64,000 nt of DNA from an uncultured Dorea sp. (GCA_910586965.1 CAJUMF010000013.1:31216-95215); one strand, 5' to 3'. Positions 54,189 to 62,626 are shown, counted from the first letter of the stretch. Notes: generated from the letters alone by a model not told the origin. A program made the numbers and translations.

Positions 54189-55376
54189 ATGATAAAGATA
54201 CAGAATTTACATAAAACTTTCGGGAGCCTTGAGGTGCTCAAGGGCATTGACCTTGAGATAAAGAAGGGAGAAGTGGTGGCGGTCATCGGTTCTTCCGGCA
54301 CAGGGAAATCTACGCTCCTTCGGTGCATGAATTACCTGGAGACGCCGGATACGGGCTCCATCACCATAGGGGATATCACGGTTACGGCAGGGAAGGCATC
54401 CAAGAAGGAAATCCATGAGCTGCGGAAACATTCTGCCATGATCTTTCAGAATTACAATCTCTTTTCCCACAAGGATGTGCTCCATAATGTGATGGAGCCG
54501 CTGATTACGGCAAAGAAGATGAAAAAGGAAAAGGCGGAAAGGACGGCGGTCAGCTATCTGGAAAAGGTGGGCATGAAGGAGAAGATGGGGCAGTTCCCCA
54601 TCACCCTTTCCGGCGGGCAGCAGCAGCGGGTGGCCATTGCCCGCTCTATGGCGACGGAGCCGAATGTGCTGCTTTTTGACGAGCCTACGTCTGCCCTTGA
54701 CCCGGAGTGGGTGCAGGAGGTGCTGGAAGTGATACGAAAGCTTGCCAGGGCGCATTTTACCATGCTTATCGTGACCCACGAGATGCAGTTTGCAAAGGAG
54801 GTGGCTGACAGGGTGGTGTTTATGGACGGTGGAAAAATTGTTGAGGAAGGGTCTGCAAAGGAGGTTCTTGAACATCCGAGACAGGAGAGGACGAAGGAGT
54901 TTCTTAAGCTCTCCGGGAAAGATGCGGCGGATGAGGATTCGGTGGAGATAAAAAAATCTATGAACTTTAAGGACATGCTGCCCATGTTTATCGAGGCGGG
55001 GCTTGAATTCAAGCCGGATGACCCGGACCCGGAGGGGCTTTTGGTCTGCTTTGAGCTGATTGATAAAAAAAGCGGAAAGCGTATCGGCGGAGGCTCTCTT
55101 GCTAAGGCATACGGCGAGTTTTTAATCCGCTCGGTGGCTGTTGAGAAGGCGTATCAGGGAAAGGGTCTTGGGAGGAAACTTGTGGAGTATATGATTGAGG
55201 AGGCAAAGGCGTGGGACGCCAGGCGGCTCCTGCTTACGGCGAAAGTGCCGGGCTTTTACAAAAAGCTGGGGTTCGCGGTGATTCCGCGGGAGGATGCGCC
55301 GCCAATCTCGGACTGTGCGTCCTGCCCGCAGTTCCACAATGGGTGCGACTCGGAGATTATGCGGCTGGAGTTATAA
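54189..55376 (+). CDS. ABC transporter ATPase fused to GNAT N-acetyltransferase
   Basis: 395 residues, about 150 longer than a normal amino-acid importer ATPase. ABC domain about 1-245: Walker A GSSGTGKST, Q-loop IFQNYNLF, signature LSGGQQQR, Walker B VLLFDEPTSALD, switch His in IVTHEM. After a short linker, about residues 290-395 form a GNAT domain with the acetyl-CoA loop RSVAVEKAYQGKGLGRKLVE and VPGFYKKLGFAVIPRED, ending in a Cys-rich tail (CASCPQFHNGC). Some sulfur-amino-acid operons pair such importers with a separate acetyltransferase (B. subtilis ytmI/snaA beside tcyJKLMN); here they are one chain. Substrate and acetylated product are inference. Confidence 0.93.
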   Translation: MIKIQNLHKTFGSLEVLKGIDLEIKKGEVVAVIGSSGTGKSTLLRCMNYLETPDTGSITIGDITVTAGKASKKEIHELRKHSAMIFQNYNLFSHKDVLHNVMEPLITAKKMKKEKAERTAVSYLEKVGMKEKMGQFPITLSGGQQQRVAIARSMATEPNVLLFDEPTSALDPEWVQEVLEVIRKLARAHFTMLIVTHEMQFAKEVADRVVFMDGGKIVEEGSAKEVLEHPRQERTKEFLKLSGKDAADEDSVEIKKSMNFKDMLPMFIEAGLEFKPDDPDPEGLLVCFELIDKKSGKRIGGGSLAKAYGEFLIRSVAVEKAYQGKGLGRKLVEYMIEEAKAWDARRLLLTAKVPGFYKKLGFAVIPREDAPPISDCASCPQFHNGCDSEIMRLEL

Positions 55377-55388
55377 AGGATGGTTGAG

Positions 55389-56546
55389 ATGATGAATCGT
55401 TTTGAACAGGGAATTGAAAGAAGAAATACAAATTGTGACAAGTGGGATGCACCTTTTGTGAAGGAGGGCGTTGTGCCTATGTGGGTTGCGGACATGGACT
55501 TTGAGGTGGCTCCTGCCATCACGGAGCGGCTTGTGCGCGCCGCCAGGAAGGGTGCTTTCGGGTATCAGTTTTTATCGGAGCATTATTATGACGCGGTGAT
55601 TCATTTTATGAAGGAGCGGCATGATTATCCGATAGAAAAGGACTGGATCTGCTATGTTCCCAATGTGGTATTGGGGCTGTTTGCAGGTCTACAGGCGGTG
55701 ACTAAGGAGGGAGATGAGGTCATTATCCAGACTCCGGTATACGGGCCGTTTTTTAAGGTAATCCGTGACAGCGGGCGTGTCCTTAAGGAGAGTGAGCTTA
55801 AAAATGAGGACGGCTATTATACGATGGACTTTGAGGACTTGGAGAAAAAGATAACAGACAGGACGAAGGCGATGCTTATCTGCAATCCCCACAACCCGTC
55901 GGGGAGGGTGTGGAAGGAAGAGGAGCTAAAGCGGCTCGTCTCCATCTGCGCGCAGCATAAGATTGCCATTATTTCCGATGACATCCACAGCGACATCGTG
56001 ACGAGGGGACACAGGCATCAGATGATTGCGCCTATCTGCCGTAAGATGGGCGTAAAGTGCATTACCTGCACGTCGCCTTCTAAGCCCTTTAACCTAGCAA
56101 GCGTCCATGTTGCCAACTGCATCATCGAGGACGAAACGATTCGGGAGCGTTTTAAAAAATTCCTTGCCATACATCATGTAAGCGAGTGCAATGCCTTTGC
56201 GGAGGAGGCGCTGATCGGGGCCTACGAGGAGTCGGCAGAATGGCTGGCGCAGATGAACGCCTATGTGGAGGACAACCTGGATTACTTTGTGAATTACATC
56301 CATGAACACATTCCGGCGTTAAAGGTGCGAAAACCCGAGGGAACATACCTCGTGTGGGTGGACTTTTCTGAAACAGAGATTGGGCAGGGAGATATCAAGG
56401 AATATCTCAGCGAAAACTGTCATGTCCTTGTAAATGACGGTGAATTTTTCGGACAGGCAGGAAAAGGATTCGTCCGGTTCAACCTTGCGTGTCCAAGGAA
56501 AAATGTAGAATTTGCCCTAAAGAATCTTGAAAAGCAGTTCTCCTAA
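55389..56546 (+). CDS. PLP-dependent C-S lyase (MalY/PatB family)
   Basis: About 385 residues; fold-type I aminotransferase-like enzyme of the cystathionine beta-lyase/PatB group: PMWVADMDFEVAPAI, GLFAGLQAVTKEGDEVIIQT, CNPHNPSGRVW, ISDDIHSDIV, and PLP-binding Lys in TSPSKPFNLAS. Cleaves C-S bonds of cystathionine or other cysteine conjugates to thiol or sulfide, pyruvate and ammonia. The frame opens at ATG 55380, directly against AAAGG; ATG 55389 has a 9-bp spacing and is preferred. It follows the ABC-GNAT gene in the same operon. Confidence 0.93.
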   Translation: MMNRFEQGIERRNTNCDKWDAPFVKEGVVPMWVADMDFEVAPAITERLVRAARKGAFGYQFLSEHYYDAVIHFMKERHDYPIEKDWICYVPNVVLGLFAGLQAVTKEGDEVIIQTPVYGPFFKVIRDSGRVLKESELKNEDGYYTMDFEDLEKKITDRTKAMLICNPHNPSGRVWKEEELKRLVSICAQHKIAIISDDIHSDIVTRGHRHQMIAPICRKMGVKCITCTSPSKPFNLASVHVANCIIEDETIRERFKKFLAIHHVSECNAFAEEALIGAYEESAEWLAQMNAYVEDNLDYFVNYIHEHIPALKVRKPEGTYLVWVDFSETEIGQGDIKEYLSENCHVLVNDGEFFGQAGKGFVRFNLACPRKNVEFALKNLEKQFS

Positions 56547-56604
56547 ATGCTTTTCTGCAGGAAAATCTTTGGATATGCGGCTGGAGCGCCATTTCCAGTA
56601 AACA

Positions 56605-56784
56605 GGCGGTTCGGAGATTCCCTTCCTCTAAGCAGGCCTTTCAGGGCGCTTTTAGCGAAGGCGAAATCCACCCCCTACGGAGACTTAGAAATGAAGGCGC
56701 TCCTGAATTTCTTAGTCTCCGTAAGGGGTTAGTTCGCCGGAGCGTTGCCCAGTCTGCTTAGAGGAAGGGAATCTCCGAACCGCC
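56605..56784. repeat. Long nested palindrome 1 (180 nt)
   Basis: Outer 31-bp perfect inverted repeat (56605-56635 and 56754-56784). Inner 22-bp inverted repeat with two mismatches (56671-56692 and 56707-56728), and partial pairing between. The whole can fold into one long hairpin. It fills most of the 424-bp gap 56547-56970. It could be a small non-autonomous palindromic element or a structured RNA; no transposase or target duplication was recognised. Confidence 0.8.
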
Positions 56785-56834
56785 GTCCTGGGAACATCAC
56801 TCCCCCAATCTAGCCAATTGAAATCTCTTTCATT

Positions 56835-56864
56835 AAGCCTCAGAAAAACAATGGAGGCTTTTTT
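56835..56864 (+). terminator. Terminator upstream of the alcohol dehydrogenase gene
   Basis: AAGCCTC/GAGGCTT (56835-56841 and 56854-56860) followed by TTTT. Probably ends the ABC-lyase transcript. Confidence 0.75.
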
Positions 56865-56970
56865 AAATTCCCTCTACTCGCGGGAGTTTTTTTGTGATAC
56901 AATCAGAATCAGACTGTATAAAAGTTCCGCGGAAACGAACGGAACTGTTTTTAAGAATGGAGGGAAATAT

Positions 56971-58155
56971 ATGCAGAAATTTGTACAATACATGCCGACG
57001 AAAATCGTGTTTGGCAAGGACGCTGAAAAAGAGGCGGGAAAGCTTGCGAAGGAATTCGGGGTTTCCCGGGTGCTGCTTGTATACGGCGGCGGCAGCGTGG
57101 TAAGGAGCGGGCTGCTTGGCAGGATTAAAGCGTCTCTTGACGGGGAAGGGATTGTGATTCAGGAGCTTTCGGGCGTACAGCCGAACCCGCGCCTTTCCCT
57201 GGCAAGGGAGGGCGTTAAGAGGGCCATTGATTTTCAGGCGGAGCTTATCCTGGCCGTGGGCGGCGGCAGCGTCATTGATACGGCGAAGGCGGTTGCCGTT
57301 GGCGCGGCGAACCCGGAGACGGACATCTGGGATGTGTGGATGGGAAAGGCATCTGTAACGGAGGCGAAACCTGTGGGCGCGGTGCTGACCATATCTGCGG
57401 CGGGCAGCGAGATGAGTGATTCTGCGGTGCTGACCAACGCGGAGACGGGGAAGAAAGCGGGCTTTAACTCGGACATCGTTCGCCCGAAATTTGCGCTGAT
57501 GAACCCGGAGCTTACCTATACACTGCCAAAATACCAGCTTTCCTGCGGCATCGTGGATATCCTGATGCATACGCTGGAGCGGTATTTTACGCCTATCTCG
57601 GGAAATCAGCTCACGGACGAGATAGCGGAGGGATTGATGCGTACCGTTATCAAGAACGGAAAGATTGCCTATGAGAACCAGGAAGATTACGATGCCATGA
57701 GTGAGATTATGTGGTGCGGGAGCCTGTCCCACAATAATCTTACGGGGCTTGGCCGCCCGAAGGATTTTGCCTGCCACAAGCTGGGGCATGAGATTGGCGG
57801 CATGTTTGACGAGGCCCACGGGGCGACCCTTTCCGCAGTGTGGGGGAGCTGGGCGAGATATGTGTACAAGCTTGACGCGGCGAGATTTGCGCGTTTCGGA
57901 AGGAACGTGTGGAAGATTGAGGATAAAGGAGAGGAGGAGACTGCGGTCTTAGCGATAGAGGCGACGGAGGAGTTTTTCCGTTTCTTACATATGCCGACTT
58001 GTATCGGGGAGATGAAGATCGGCGTGCTTTCCGACGATGCTTTAAGGAAGATGGCGGACAGCGCGACGAAGGGCGATACGGTGAAACTTGGCTGCTTTAA
58101 AAAGCTGGGCGCGCAGGAAATGTATGAGATATATAAAGCGGCAAACCACGAATGA
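56971..58155 (+). CDS. Iron-containing alcohol dehydrogenase (butanol-dehydrogenase type)
   Basis: 394 residues; NAD(P)H-dependent alcohol/aldehyde oxidoreductase of the BDH branch. Nucleotide site GGGSVVRSG and VGGGSVIDTAKA; metal ligands readable as Asp196, His200, His269 and His283 (GIVDILMHTLE, ACHKLGHEIGGMFDEAH). Probably reduces fermentation aldehydes. ATG 56971 with GGAGGG 6 bp upstream is preferred over the 153-bp longer frame, whose first part lies across a terminator. The downstream MATE gene begins inside its 3' end. Confidence 0.95.
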   Translation: MQKFVQYMPTKIVFGKDAEKEAGKLAKEFGVSRVLLVYGGGSVVRSGLLGRIKASLDGEGIVIQELSGVQPNPRLSLAREGVKRAIDFQAELILAVGGGSVIDTAKAVAVGAANPETDIWDVWMGKASVTEAKPVGAVLTISAAGSEMSDSAVLTNAETGKKAGFNSDIVRPKFALMNPELTYTLPKYQLSCGIVDILMHTLERYFTPISGNQLTDEIAEGLMRTVIKNGKIAYENQEDYDAMSEIMWCGSLSHNNLTGLGRPKDFACHKLGHEIGGMFDEAHGATLSAVWGSWARYVYKLDAARFARFGRNVWKIEDKGEEETAVLAIEATEEFFRFLHMPTCIGEMKIGVLSDDALRKMADSATKGDTVKLGCFKKLGAQEMYEIYKAANHE

Positions 58156-59509
58156 TCTGAATATTAACTGGAAAGGGTTTTACCGGAGCGTATTTGCCCT
58201 TGTCTTTCCTATGGCAATCCAGAACCTCATCAATGTGGGGGTTACGGCGACGGATGTATTTATGCTGGGGAGAGTGGGGGAAAAGGTGCTGTCCGGCTCT
58301 TCCTTAGCGGGGCAGATACAATTTATCATGATGCTTGTGTTTTTCGGCATCACGGCGGGGTCTACGGTGCTGACTGCCCAGTACTGGGGCAAGCGGGATA
58401 CGGCGACTATCGAGAAAATCCTGGGGATGGGGCTTAGCGGCGGCATCGTCATCGCGGCGGCGTTCACGGTGCTGGCTCTTCTTATGCCGGAGCAGCTTGT
58501 AGGCATCTTTACCTCGGACGGGGAGGTAATCTTTGAGGGCGCAAAGTATCTGCGAATCGTGGGGCTTTCTTATGTGTTTATGGCGGTGACCCAGGTTTAC
58601 TTAAATATTATGCGGAGCATTGAGCGGGTTGTGGTGGCGACGGTGGTTTATTTTGTGTCGCTCCTTGTGAATATCGTTATCAATGCGGTGCTGATCTTCG
58701 GGCTTTTCGGGGCACCCAGGCTGGAGATTGCGGGGGCTGCCATCGGAACGCTGTGCGCCCGCATCACGGAGACGGCGATGGTGCTTTTGTATGCCAGGTA
58801 TAAGAATAAGATTGTGAAAATCCGCATGAGGAACTTGCTCCACATTGACCCGCTGCTTTTGTCGGATTATATCCGCTACGCGATGCCGGTGGTGATAAAT
58901 GAATTGATGTGGGGGCTTGGGACTTCCGCAAATACGGCAATCATCGGGCATCTGGGGAGCGAGGCGGTAGCGGCTAACTCGGTGGCGCAGGTGGCGAGGC
59001 AGCTTGCCCAGGTGGTGGTGTTCGGCATTTCTGGAGCTACGGCAATCTGGCTTGGCAAGACGCTGGGAGAGGGGAAACTTGAGTATGCCAGGGCTTATGC
59101 GCGGAAATTCACGGTCCTTTCGCTGGTGCTCGGCATCATGGGCGGGGTGCTTATCCTGCTTTTAGGACCGCTGGTGAGCAGCGTGCTTACGCTGTCGGCG
59201 GTGTCCAGGAGATACTTGGGGTTCATGTTTTTTGTCATGTCCTATTTTGTGGTGGGGCAGGCATTCAATACGACGATGGTGTGCGGAATCTTCCGCTCCG
59301 GAGGCGATACGCGGTTCGGGCTTGTGATGGATGTATCTACCATGTGGGGGTGCTCCATCCTGCTGGGCGCTGCGGCGGCGTTTTATTTCCATGCAAGCGT
59401 GCCGGTGGTGTATGTGATATTGATGAGTGATGAGATAATTAAGATGCCGATTTGCTGGTGGCGGTATCGGAAATATAAGTGGCTTAGGGATGTGACGCGG
59501 GAGATGTAG
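58124..59509 (+). CDS. MATE-family multidrug efflux transporter
   Basis: 461 residues, 12 helices, Na+ or H+ driven exporter. Typical patterns: FPMAIQNLINVGVTATDVFMLGRVG, MPVVINELMWGLG, VVGQAFNTTMVCGIFRSGGDTR. ATG 58124 has AGGA 6 bp upstream and overlaps the end of the dehydrogenase gene by 32 bp in another frame, implying coupled translation. Substrate unknown. Confidence 0.93.
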   Translation: MRYIKRQTTNDLNINWKGFYRSVFALVFPMAIQNLINVGVTATDVFMLGRVGEKVLSGSSLAGQIQFIMMLVFFGITAGSTVLTAQYWGKRDTATIEKILGMGLSGGIVIAAAFTVLALLMPEQLVGIFTSDGEVIFEGAKYLRIVGLSYVFMAVTQVYLNIMRSIERVVVATVVYFVSLLVNIVINAVLIFGLFGAPRLEIAGAAIGTLCARITETAMVLLYARYKNKIVKIRMRNLLHIDPLLLSDYIRYAMPVVINELMWGLGTSANTAIIGHLGSEAVAANSVAQVARQLAQVVVFGISGATAIWLGKTLGEGKLEYARAYARKFTVLSLVLGIMGGVLILLLGPLVSSVLTLSAVSRRYLGFMFFVMSYFVVGQAFNTTMVCGIFRSGGDTRFGLVMDVSTMWGCSILLGAAAAFYFHASVPVVYVILMSDEIIKMPICWWRYRKYKWLRDVTREM

Positions 59510-59555
59510 AGTGTGGATATCTCTCGTCAGGACACATCTTGACAGGATGCAGGAC

Positions 59556-59690
59556 GCCCCTCCGGCAGTATCATCCTCGTCACCTCGCTTTCGTTCTGAA
59601 AAAAGCGCAGCGGTACTAAGCTCGTGGGAAACCTCGCTAAGTACCGGCGCTTTTTTACGGGATTCCTTCGGATGATACTGCCGGAGGGGC
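59556..59690. repeat. Long nested palindrome 2 (135 nt) containing a bidirectional terminator
   Basis: Outer 21-bp perfect inverted repeat (59556-59576 and 59670-59690). Inner hairpin AAAAAAGCGC/GCGCTTTTTT (59599-59608 and 59647-59656), extended by a CGGTACT/AGTACCG pair. The inner part is a good terminator for the MATE gene on + and for the opposite strand. The rest of the gap 59510-59887 is GT-rich and shows no gene. Confidence 0.8.
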
Positions 59691-59887
59691 TGTGCGTTGG
59701 CGAGAGGGGTGTGCGTATTGAGAGAGATGTGCGGCGAGAGATTGTATATGCCGGGGGAGGGTTGTGTGATGGGAGAGGGTGTGGAACGAAATCTGATTGA
59801 TGGGATGGTGGTTTGTTCCCGCGGGGAGTGAGCCAAACGGGCATGGTTGTGTGTATGCGTGTTTGGCGGCTGCCGCGGGATATTTGA

Positions 59888-60076
59888 TTATTTGCAGGAG
59901 CTGACGGGGGTGATGATGGGTTTGCCGTCCTGGTCTACTAAGACGGTTACTCCGCAGCCGCTTGTCATGTCTGATGACAGCAGTAAGTAATTTACTCCTG
60001 TTTCTGTGTCTACGATGATTTTTCGGACGTTGGTCATTCCCTGGGAATAGGTTTCTACAAATCGTTTGTTTGCCAT
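59888..60076 (-). CDS. DUF6440 family small protein
   Basis: 62 residues (MANKRFVETYSQGMTNVRKI, VDTETGVNYLLL, then VLVDQDGKPII), matching DUF6440 in length and in the conserved DxxTGVNYL and DxDGKP patterns. AAAGGAG precedes ATG 60076. Function unknown; widespread in Firmicutes. Stand-alone gene. Confidence 0.82.
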   Translation of the reverse strand: MANKRFVETYSQGMTNVRKIIVDTETGVNYLLLSSDMTSGCGVTVLVDQDGKPIITPVSSCK

Positions 60077-60141
60077 GTTTTGTGCTCCTTTCTTGATTTC
60101 TGATGGCAGGCGGCTGCAAAACCCTGGCTTTTCGGTACCGA

Positions 60142-60279
60142 ATTGTGCAACTTGTATATTCCATAAGCAGACCTTAGGTTACCGCCGGTTCTTAGCTGCC
60201 GTATTTTGGCAGCTTATGTACCGCTGCGGTAAACTTGGAGCGAGAGCGTGTCTGTGTTGGAATATATAAGTTGCACAAT
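60142..60279. repeat. Long nested palindrome 3 (138 nt)
   Basis: Outer 22-bp inverted repeat with one G-U position (60142-60163 and 60258-60279), flanked by CGGTACC/GGTATCG. Inner AGCTGCC/GGCAGCT hairpin and GGTTACCGC/GCGGTAA-type pairing. It occupies the middle of the 447-bp gap 60077-60523; the remainder holds only the ridA promoter. Confidence 0.78.
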
Positions 60280-60447
60280 GACATGGTATCGTAACCGGGT
60301 ATCGCAATCGCCTGTTTCTGATTATAAACTATTTTTTCTATTGGATAAAGTGTTTTATGGCTGTTTGGGATAAAAGTTTGGGAATGTCTGAAAATAACCG
60401 TGTAATTTGCCTGAACTTTTGTTACAATATAGAGAAATAATTTGTTG

Positions 60448-60477
60448 TTGATAAATCACCCGAAAAGGTAGTACAAT
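60448..60477 (+). promoter_or_regulatory. Promoter of the ridA-mrp genes
   Basis: TTGATA (60448-60453), 18 bp, TACAAT (60472-60477), 46 bp before the ridA start. Confidence 0.55.
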
Positions 60478-60523
60478 AGGAGACAGCAACAGCTATTTAC
60501 GATGAAGAAAAGGAGAGGTTATT

Positions 60524-60898
60524 ATGAAAGTTGTAGCGACAGATAAGGCGCCGAAGGCATTGGGACCGTATTCGCAGGGGTATGTACACAATGGTATATT
60601 CTATTCTGCGGGGCAGATTCCAATCAATCCGGCTACGGATACGGTTGAGGCGGAGACGATTGCGGAGCAGACAGAGCAGGCCTGCAAAAATATGGGCGAG
60701 GTGCTTAAAGAGGCGGGAACTTCTTTTGACAAGGTTCTTAAGACCACATGCTTTTTGGCGGATATGGGTGATTTTGCGGCGTTCAATGAGGTGTATGCGA
60801 AGTATTTTACTTCCAAGCCGGCAAGGAGCTGCGTGGCAGTGAAGACGCTGCCGAAGAACGTGCTGTGCGAGATTGAGGTCATCGCGGCGGTTGAGTAG
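60524..60898 (+). CDS. ridA: RidA-family enamine/imine deaminase
   Basis: 124 residues, the usual size. Family patterns GPYSQGYVHNGIFYSAGQIP, CFLADMGDFAAFNEVYAKYF, and the catalytic Arg in KPARSCVAV with EIEVIAAVE at the end. Hydrolyses reactive 2-aminoacrylate-type intermediates that PLP enzymes such as C-S lyases and serine dehydratases release. Ribosome binding site GGAGAGG. Confidence 0.96.
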   Translation: MKVVATDKAPKALGPYSQGYVHNGIFYSAGQIPINPATDTVEAETIAEQTEQACKNMGEVLKEAGTSFDKVLKTTCFLADMGDFAAFNEVYAKYFTSKPARSCVAVKTLPKNVLCEIEVIAAVE

Positions 60899-60906
60899 AT
60901 AAGTAC

Positions 60907-60927
60907 GGGGGCAGCATGTCTGCCCCT
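60907..60927 (+). terminator. Weak hairpin between ridA and the Mrp-like gene
   Basis: GGGGCA (60908-60913) pairs with TGCCCC (60921-60926), then TCAAGTTCTTTT. Possibly an attenuator, since the next gene starts only 31 bp later. Confidence 0.45.
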
Positions 60928-60957
60928 CAAGTTCTTTTGAAAGGGAAGGTGGATATT

Positions 60958-61794
60958 ATGGCTGAGGAACAACAGCAAAACGGCTGCTCGCCGTCTGACT
61001 GCGCGGGGTGCGCCCATGCAGATACATGCAGCAGCAAGCCGGTGGATTTTCGGAAACCGATGAACCAGTTTTCCGATATCAAGAAGGTAATCGGCGTGGT
61101 CAGCGGCAAGGGCGGCGTCGGAAAGTCGATGGTGACGGCATCTCTTGCAAGGATGATGCGTAAGAAAGGATATAAGGTTGGGATTTTGGATGCGGATATC
61201 ACGGGGCCGTCCATCCCGAAGATGTACGGAGTCCACGAGAAGGCGCTTGGTGATGAGAGCGGTATCTTCCCCCGGGAGGCGGCGGACGGCACGAAGATCA
61301 TGTCCATCAACCTCCTCCTGGAAAATGAGTCGGACCCGGTCATCTGGAGAGGCCCGGTCATTGCAAATGTGGTGACCCAGTTCTGGACGGACGTGATGTG
61401 GGGCGAGCTTGACTATCTGTTCGTGGACATGCCGCCGGGAACGGGAGACGTGCCGCTGACGGTATTCCAGTCTCTCCCGGTTGACGGCGTGGTGATTGTG
61501 TCCTCACCTCAGGACTTGGTGAAGATGATTGTGAAAAAGGCGTATGGCATGGCGCGGCAGATGAATATTCCGGTGCTTGGCATCGTGGAGAACTATAGCT
61601 ACCTTGTATGCCCGGACTGCGGGAAGAAGATTTCTGTGTTCGGAGAGAGCCATGTGGAGGAGATTGCGGCGGAGCTTGACATTCCGGTGCTGGGTAAGAT
61701 GCCTGTAGACGCGGCGCTTGCCGAGGCGGTAGAGATGGAGAAGTTTGCCGAAGTCGACAATCAGTATTTGGATGAGGCGGCTTGTAAACTGTAA
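60958..61794 (+). CDS. Mrp/NBP35-family P-loop ATPase (Fe-S cluster carrier)
   Basis: 278 residues. Deviant Walker A VSGKGGVGKSMV, ADITGPSIPKMYG and the MPPGTGD motif define the family; a CPDCGKK pair sits near residue 220. The N-terminal Cys cluster (GCSPSDCAGCAHADTC) is like that of NBP35-type scaffold proteins that hold a 4Fe-4S cluster. ATG 60958 with AAGGTGG is preferred over 60916, which overlaps the hairpin. Confidence 0.93.
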   Translation: MAEEQQQNGCSPSDCAGCAHADTCSSKPVDFRKPMNQFSDIKKVIGVVSGKGGVGKSMVTASLARMMRKKGYKVGILDADITGPSIPKMYGVHEKALGDESGIFPREAADGTKIMSINLLLENESDPVIWRGPVIANVVTQFWTDVMWGELDYLFVDMPPGTGDVPLTVFQSLPVDGVVIVSSPQDLVKMIVKKAYGMARQMNIPVLGIVENYSYLVCPDCGKKISVFGESHVEEIAAELDIPVLGKMPVDAALAEAVEMEKFAEVDNQYLDEAACKL

Positions 61795-61823
61795 GGTTTC
61801 AGGGTGTAAAGCGCCGGAAAATA

Positions 61824-61864
61824 CGGAGGGTGCGGATGCGTAAAATATGTATCCGCATCCTCTG
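61824..61864. terminator. Bidirectional terminator between the Mrp-like and ogt genes
   Basis: GAGGGTGCGGAT (61826-61837) pairs with ATCCGCATCCTC (61851-61862), with one G-U pair, between convergent genes. Confidence 0.75.
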
Positions 61865-61870
61865 TGTCAT

Positions 61871-62365
61871 CTAAACGCCTTTTTCCATTTTCAGCAGCTT
61901 TTCTTTTTTGTCAATTCCCCCGGCATATCCGGTGAGGCTCCCGTCTGCTCCGACAACCCGGTGACAGGGGATGACAAGGGAGATGGGGTTATGCCCGACG
62001 GCGCCGCCCACTGCCTGTGCGGACATGGAGGAAAGCCCGTTTTTTTCGGCGATTTTTCCGGCAATCTCTTTGTAGGTCATGGTCTGGCCGTAGGGGATGG
62101 AGAGAAGGATTTCCCACACGGCTCTTCGGAAAGGCGTGGCATTTAGAGACAGCGGGGGCGTGAACGAGGGTTCTTTGCCGCTGAAATAAATGTCAAGCCA
62201 CTGGGCTGTCTGTGTGAAGACGGGGATGTCTTTCGTCTCGCGGCGCTCCCCTAAGGTGCTGCCAAAGTATTTCTGCCCGTCAAACCAAAGTCCGGTCAAG
62301 CCCTGGGCGCTGCCTGCAAGGGTGATGCCGCCTAAGGGAGAGATGTAGTGGTATGTGTAAGTCAT
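61871..62365 (-). CDS. ogt: Methylated-DNA-protein-cysteine methyltransferase
   Basis: 164 residues. Removes alkyl groups from O6-alkylguanine onto its own Cys in PCHRVVGADGSLTGYAGG. Helix-turn-helix region IPYGQTMTYKEIAGKIAEK and AQAVGGAVGHNPISLVI are typical. Ada-N region absent, so it is the Ogt type. 9 bp downstream of the next gene on the same strand. Confidence 0.96.
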   Translation of the reverse strand: MTYTYHYISPLGGITLAGSAQGLTGLWFDGQKYFGSTLGERRETKDIPVFTQTAQWLDIYFSGKEPSFTPPLSLNATPFRRAVWEILLSIPYGQTMTYKEIAGKIAEKNGLSSMSAQAVGGAVGHNPISLVIPCHRVVGADGSLTGYAGGIDKKEKLLKMEKGV

Positions 62366-62374
62366 TTTACCCTC

Positions 62375-62626
62375 CTATCCTTTTAATCCTCTTGACTGCC
62401 TGTCCATGTCCTCAATCACGATATCATGGATTTCTCCGAGGGAGGCGCAGTATTCTAAGATTTTCCATGGCTCATTGGTGTGAAAATGGATTTTTATCAG
62501 TTCTTCATCGCCTACTGCGAGAAGACAGTCGCCGCGGAAGTTTTCGGTGATATGGCCGCTGATGAGGTCTTCGTCGAGATTTTCCCCCTCAATCAATAAC
62601 TGTGTGTCGTATCTGAATTCTAACAT
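62375..62626 (-). CDS. Small DAK-phosphatase/FakA-like domain protein
   Basis: 83 residues from ATG 62626, which has AGGAGG 7-8 bp upstream; the longer frame to 62764 lacks such a site. The sequence (YDTQLLIEGENLDEDLISGH, LLAVGDEELIKIHFHTNEPW, DIVIEDMDRQSRGLKG) resembles the C-terminal HTN-containing part of FakA/DAK-phosphatase-type proteins as a free-standing unit. Function unknown. Probably co-transcribed with ogt. Confidence 0.72.
   Translation of the reverse strand: MLEFRYDTQLLIEGENLDEDLISGHITENFRGDCLLAVGDEELIKIHFHTNEPWKILEYCASLGEIHDIVIEDMDRQSRGLKG

Noticed and set aside
56547..56732. 61-codon plus-strand frame after the C-S lyase
   Set aside because: It simply reads through the arm of palindrome 1, with no ribosome binding site.
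56863..57819. 318-codon open frame on the minus strand opposite the alcohol dehydrogenase
   Set aside because: Exactly antisense to a clear gene, no ribosome binding site, rich in Arg/His/Ala as typical for shadow frames of GC-rich genes.
59162..59836. 224-codon minus-strand frame overlapping MATE and palindrome 2
   Set aside because: Runs across a terminator hairpin and the antisense of MATE; composition (His/Pro/Arg) is that of a shadow frame.
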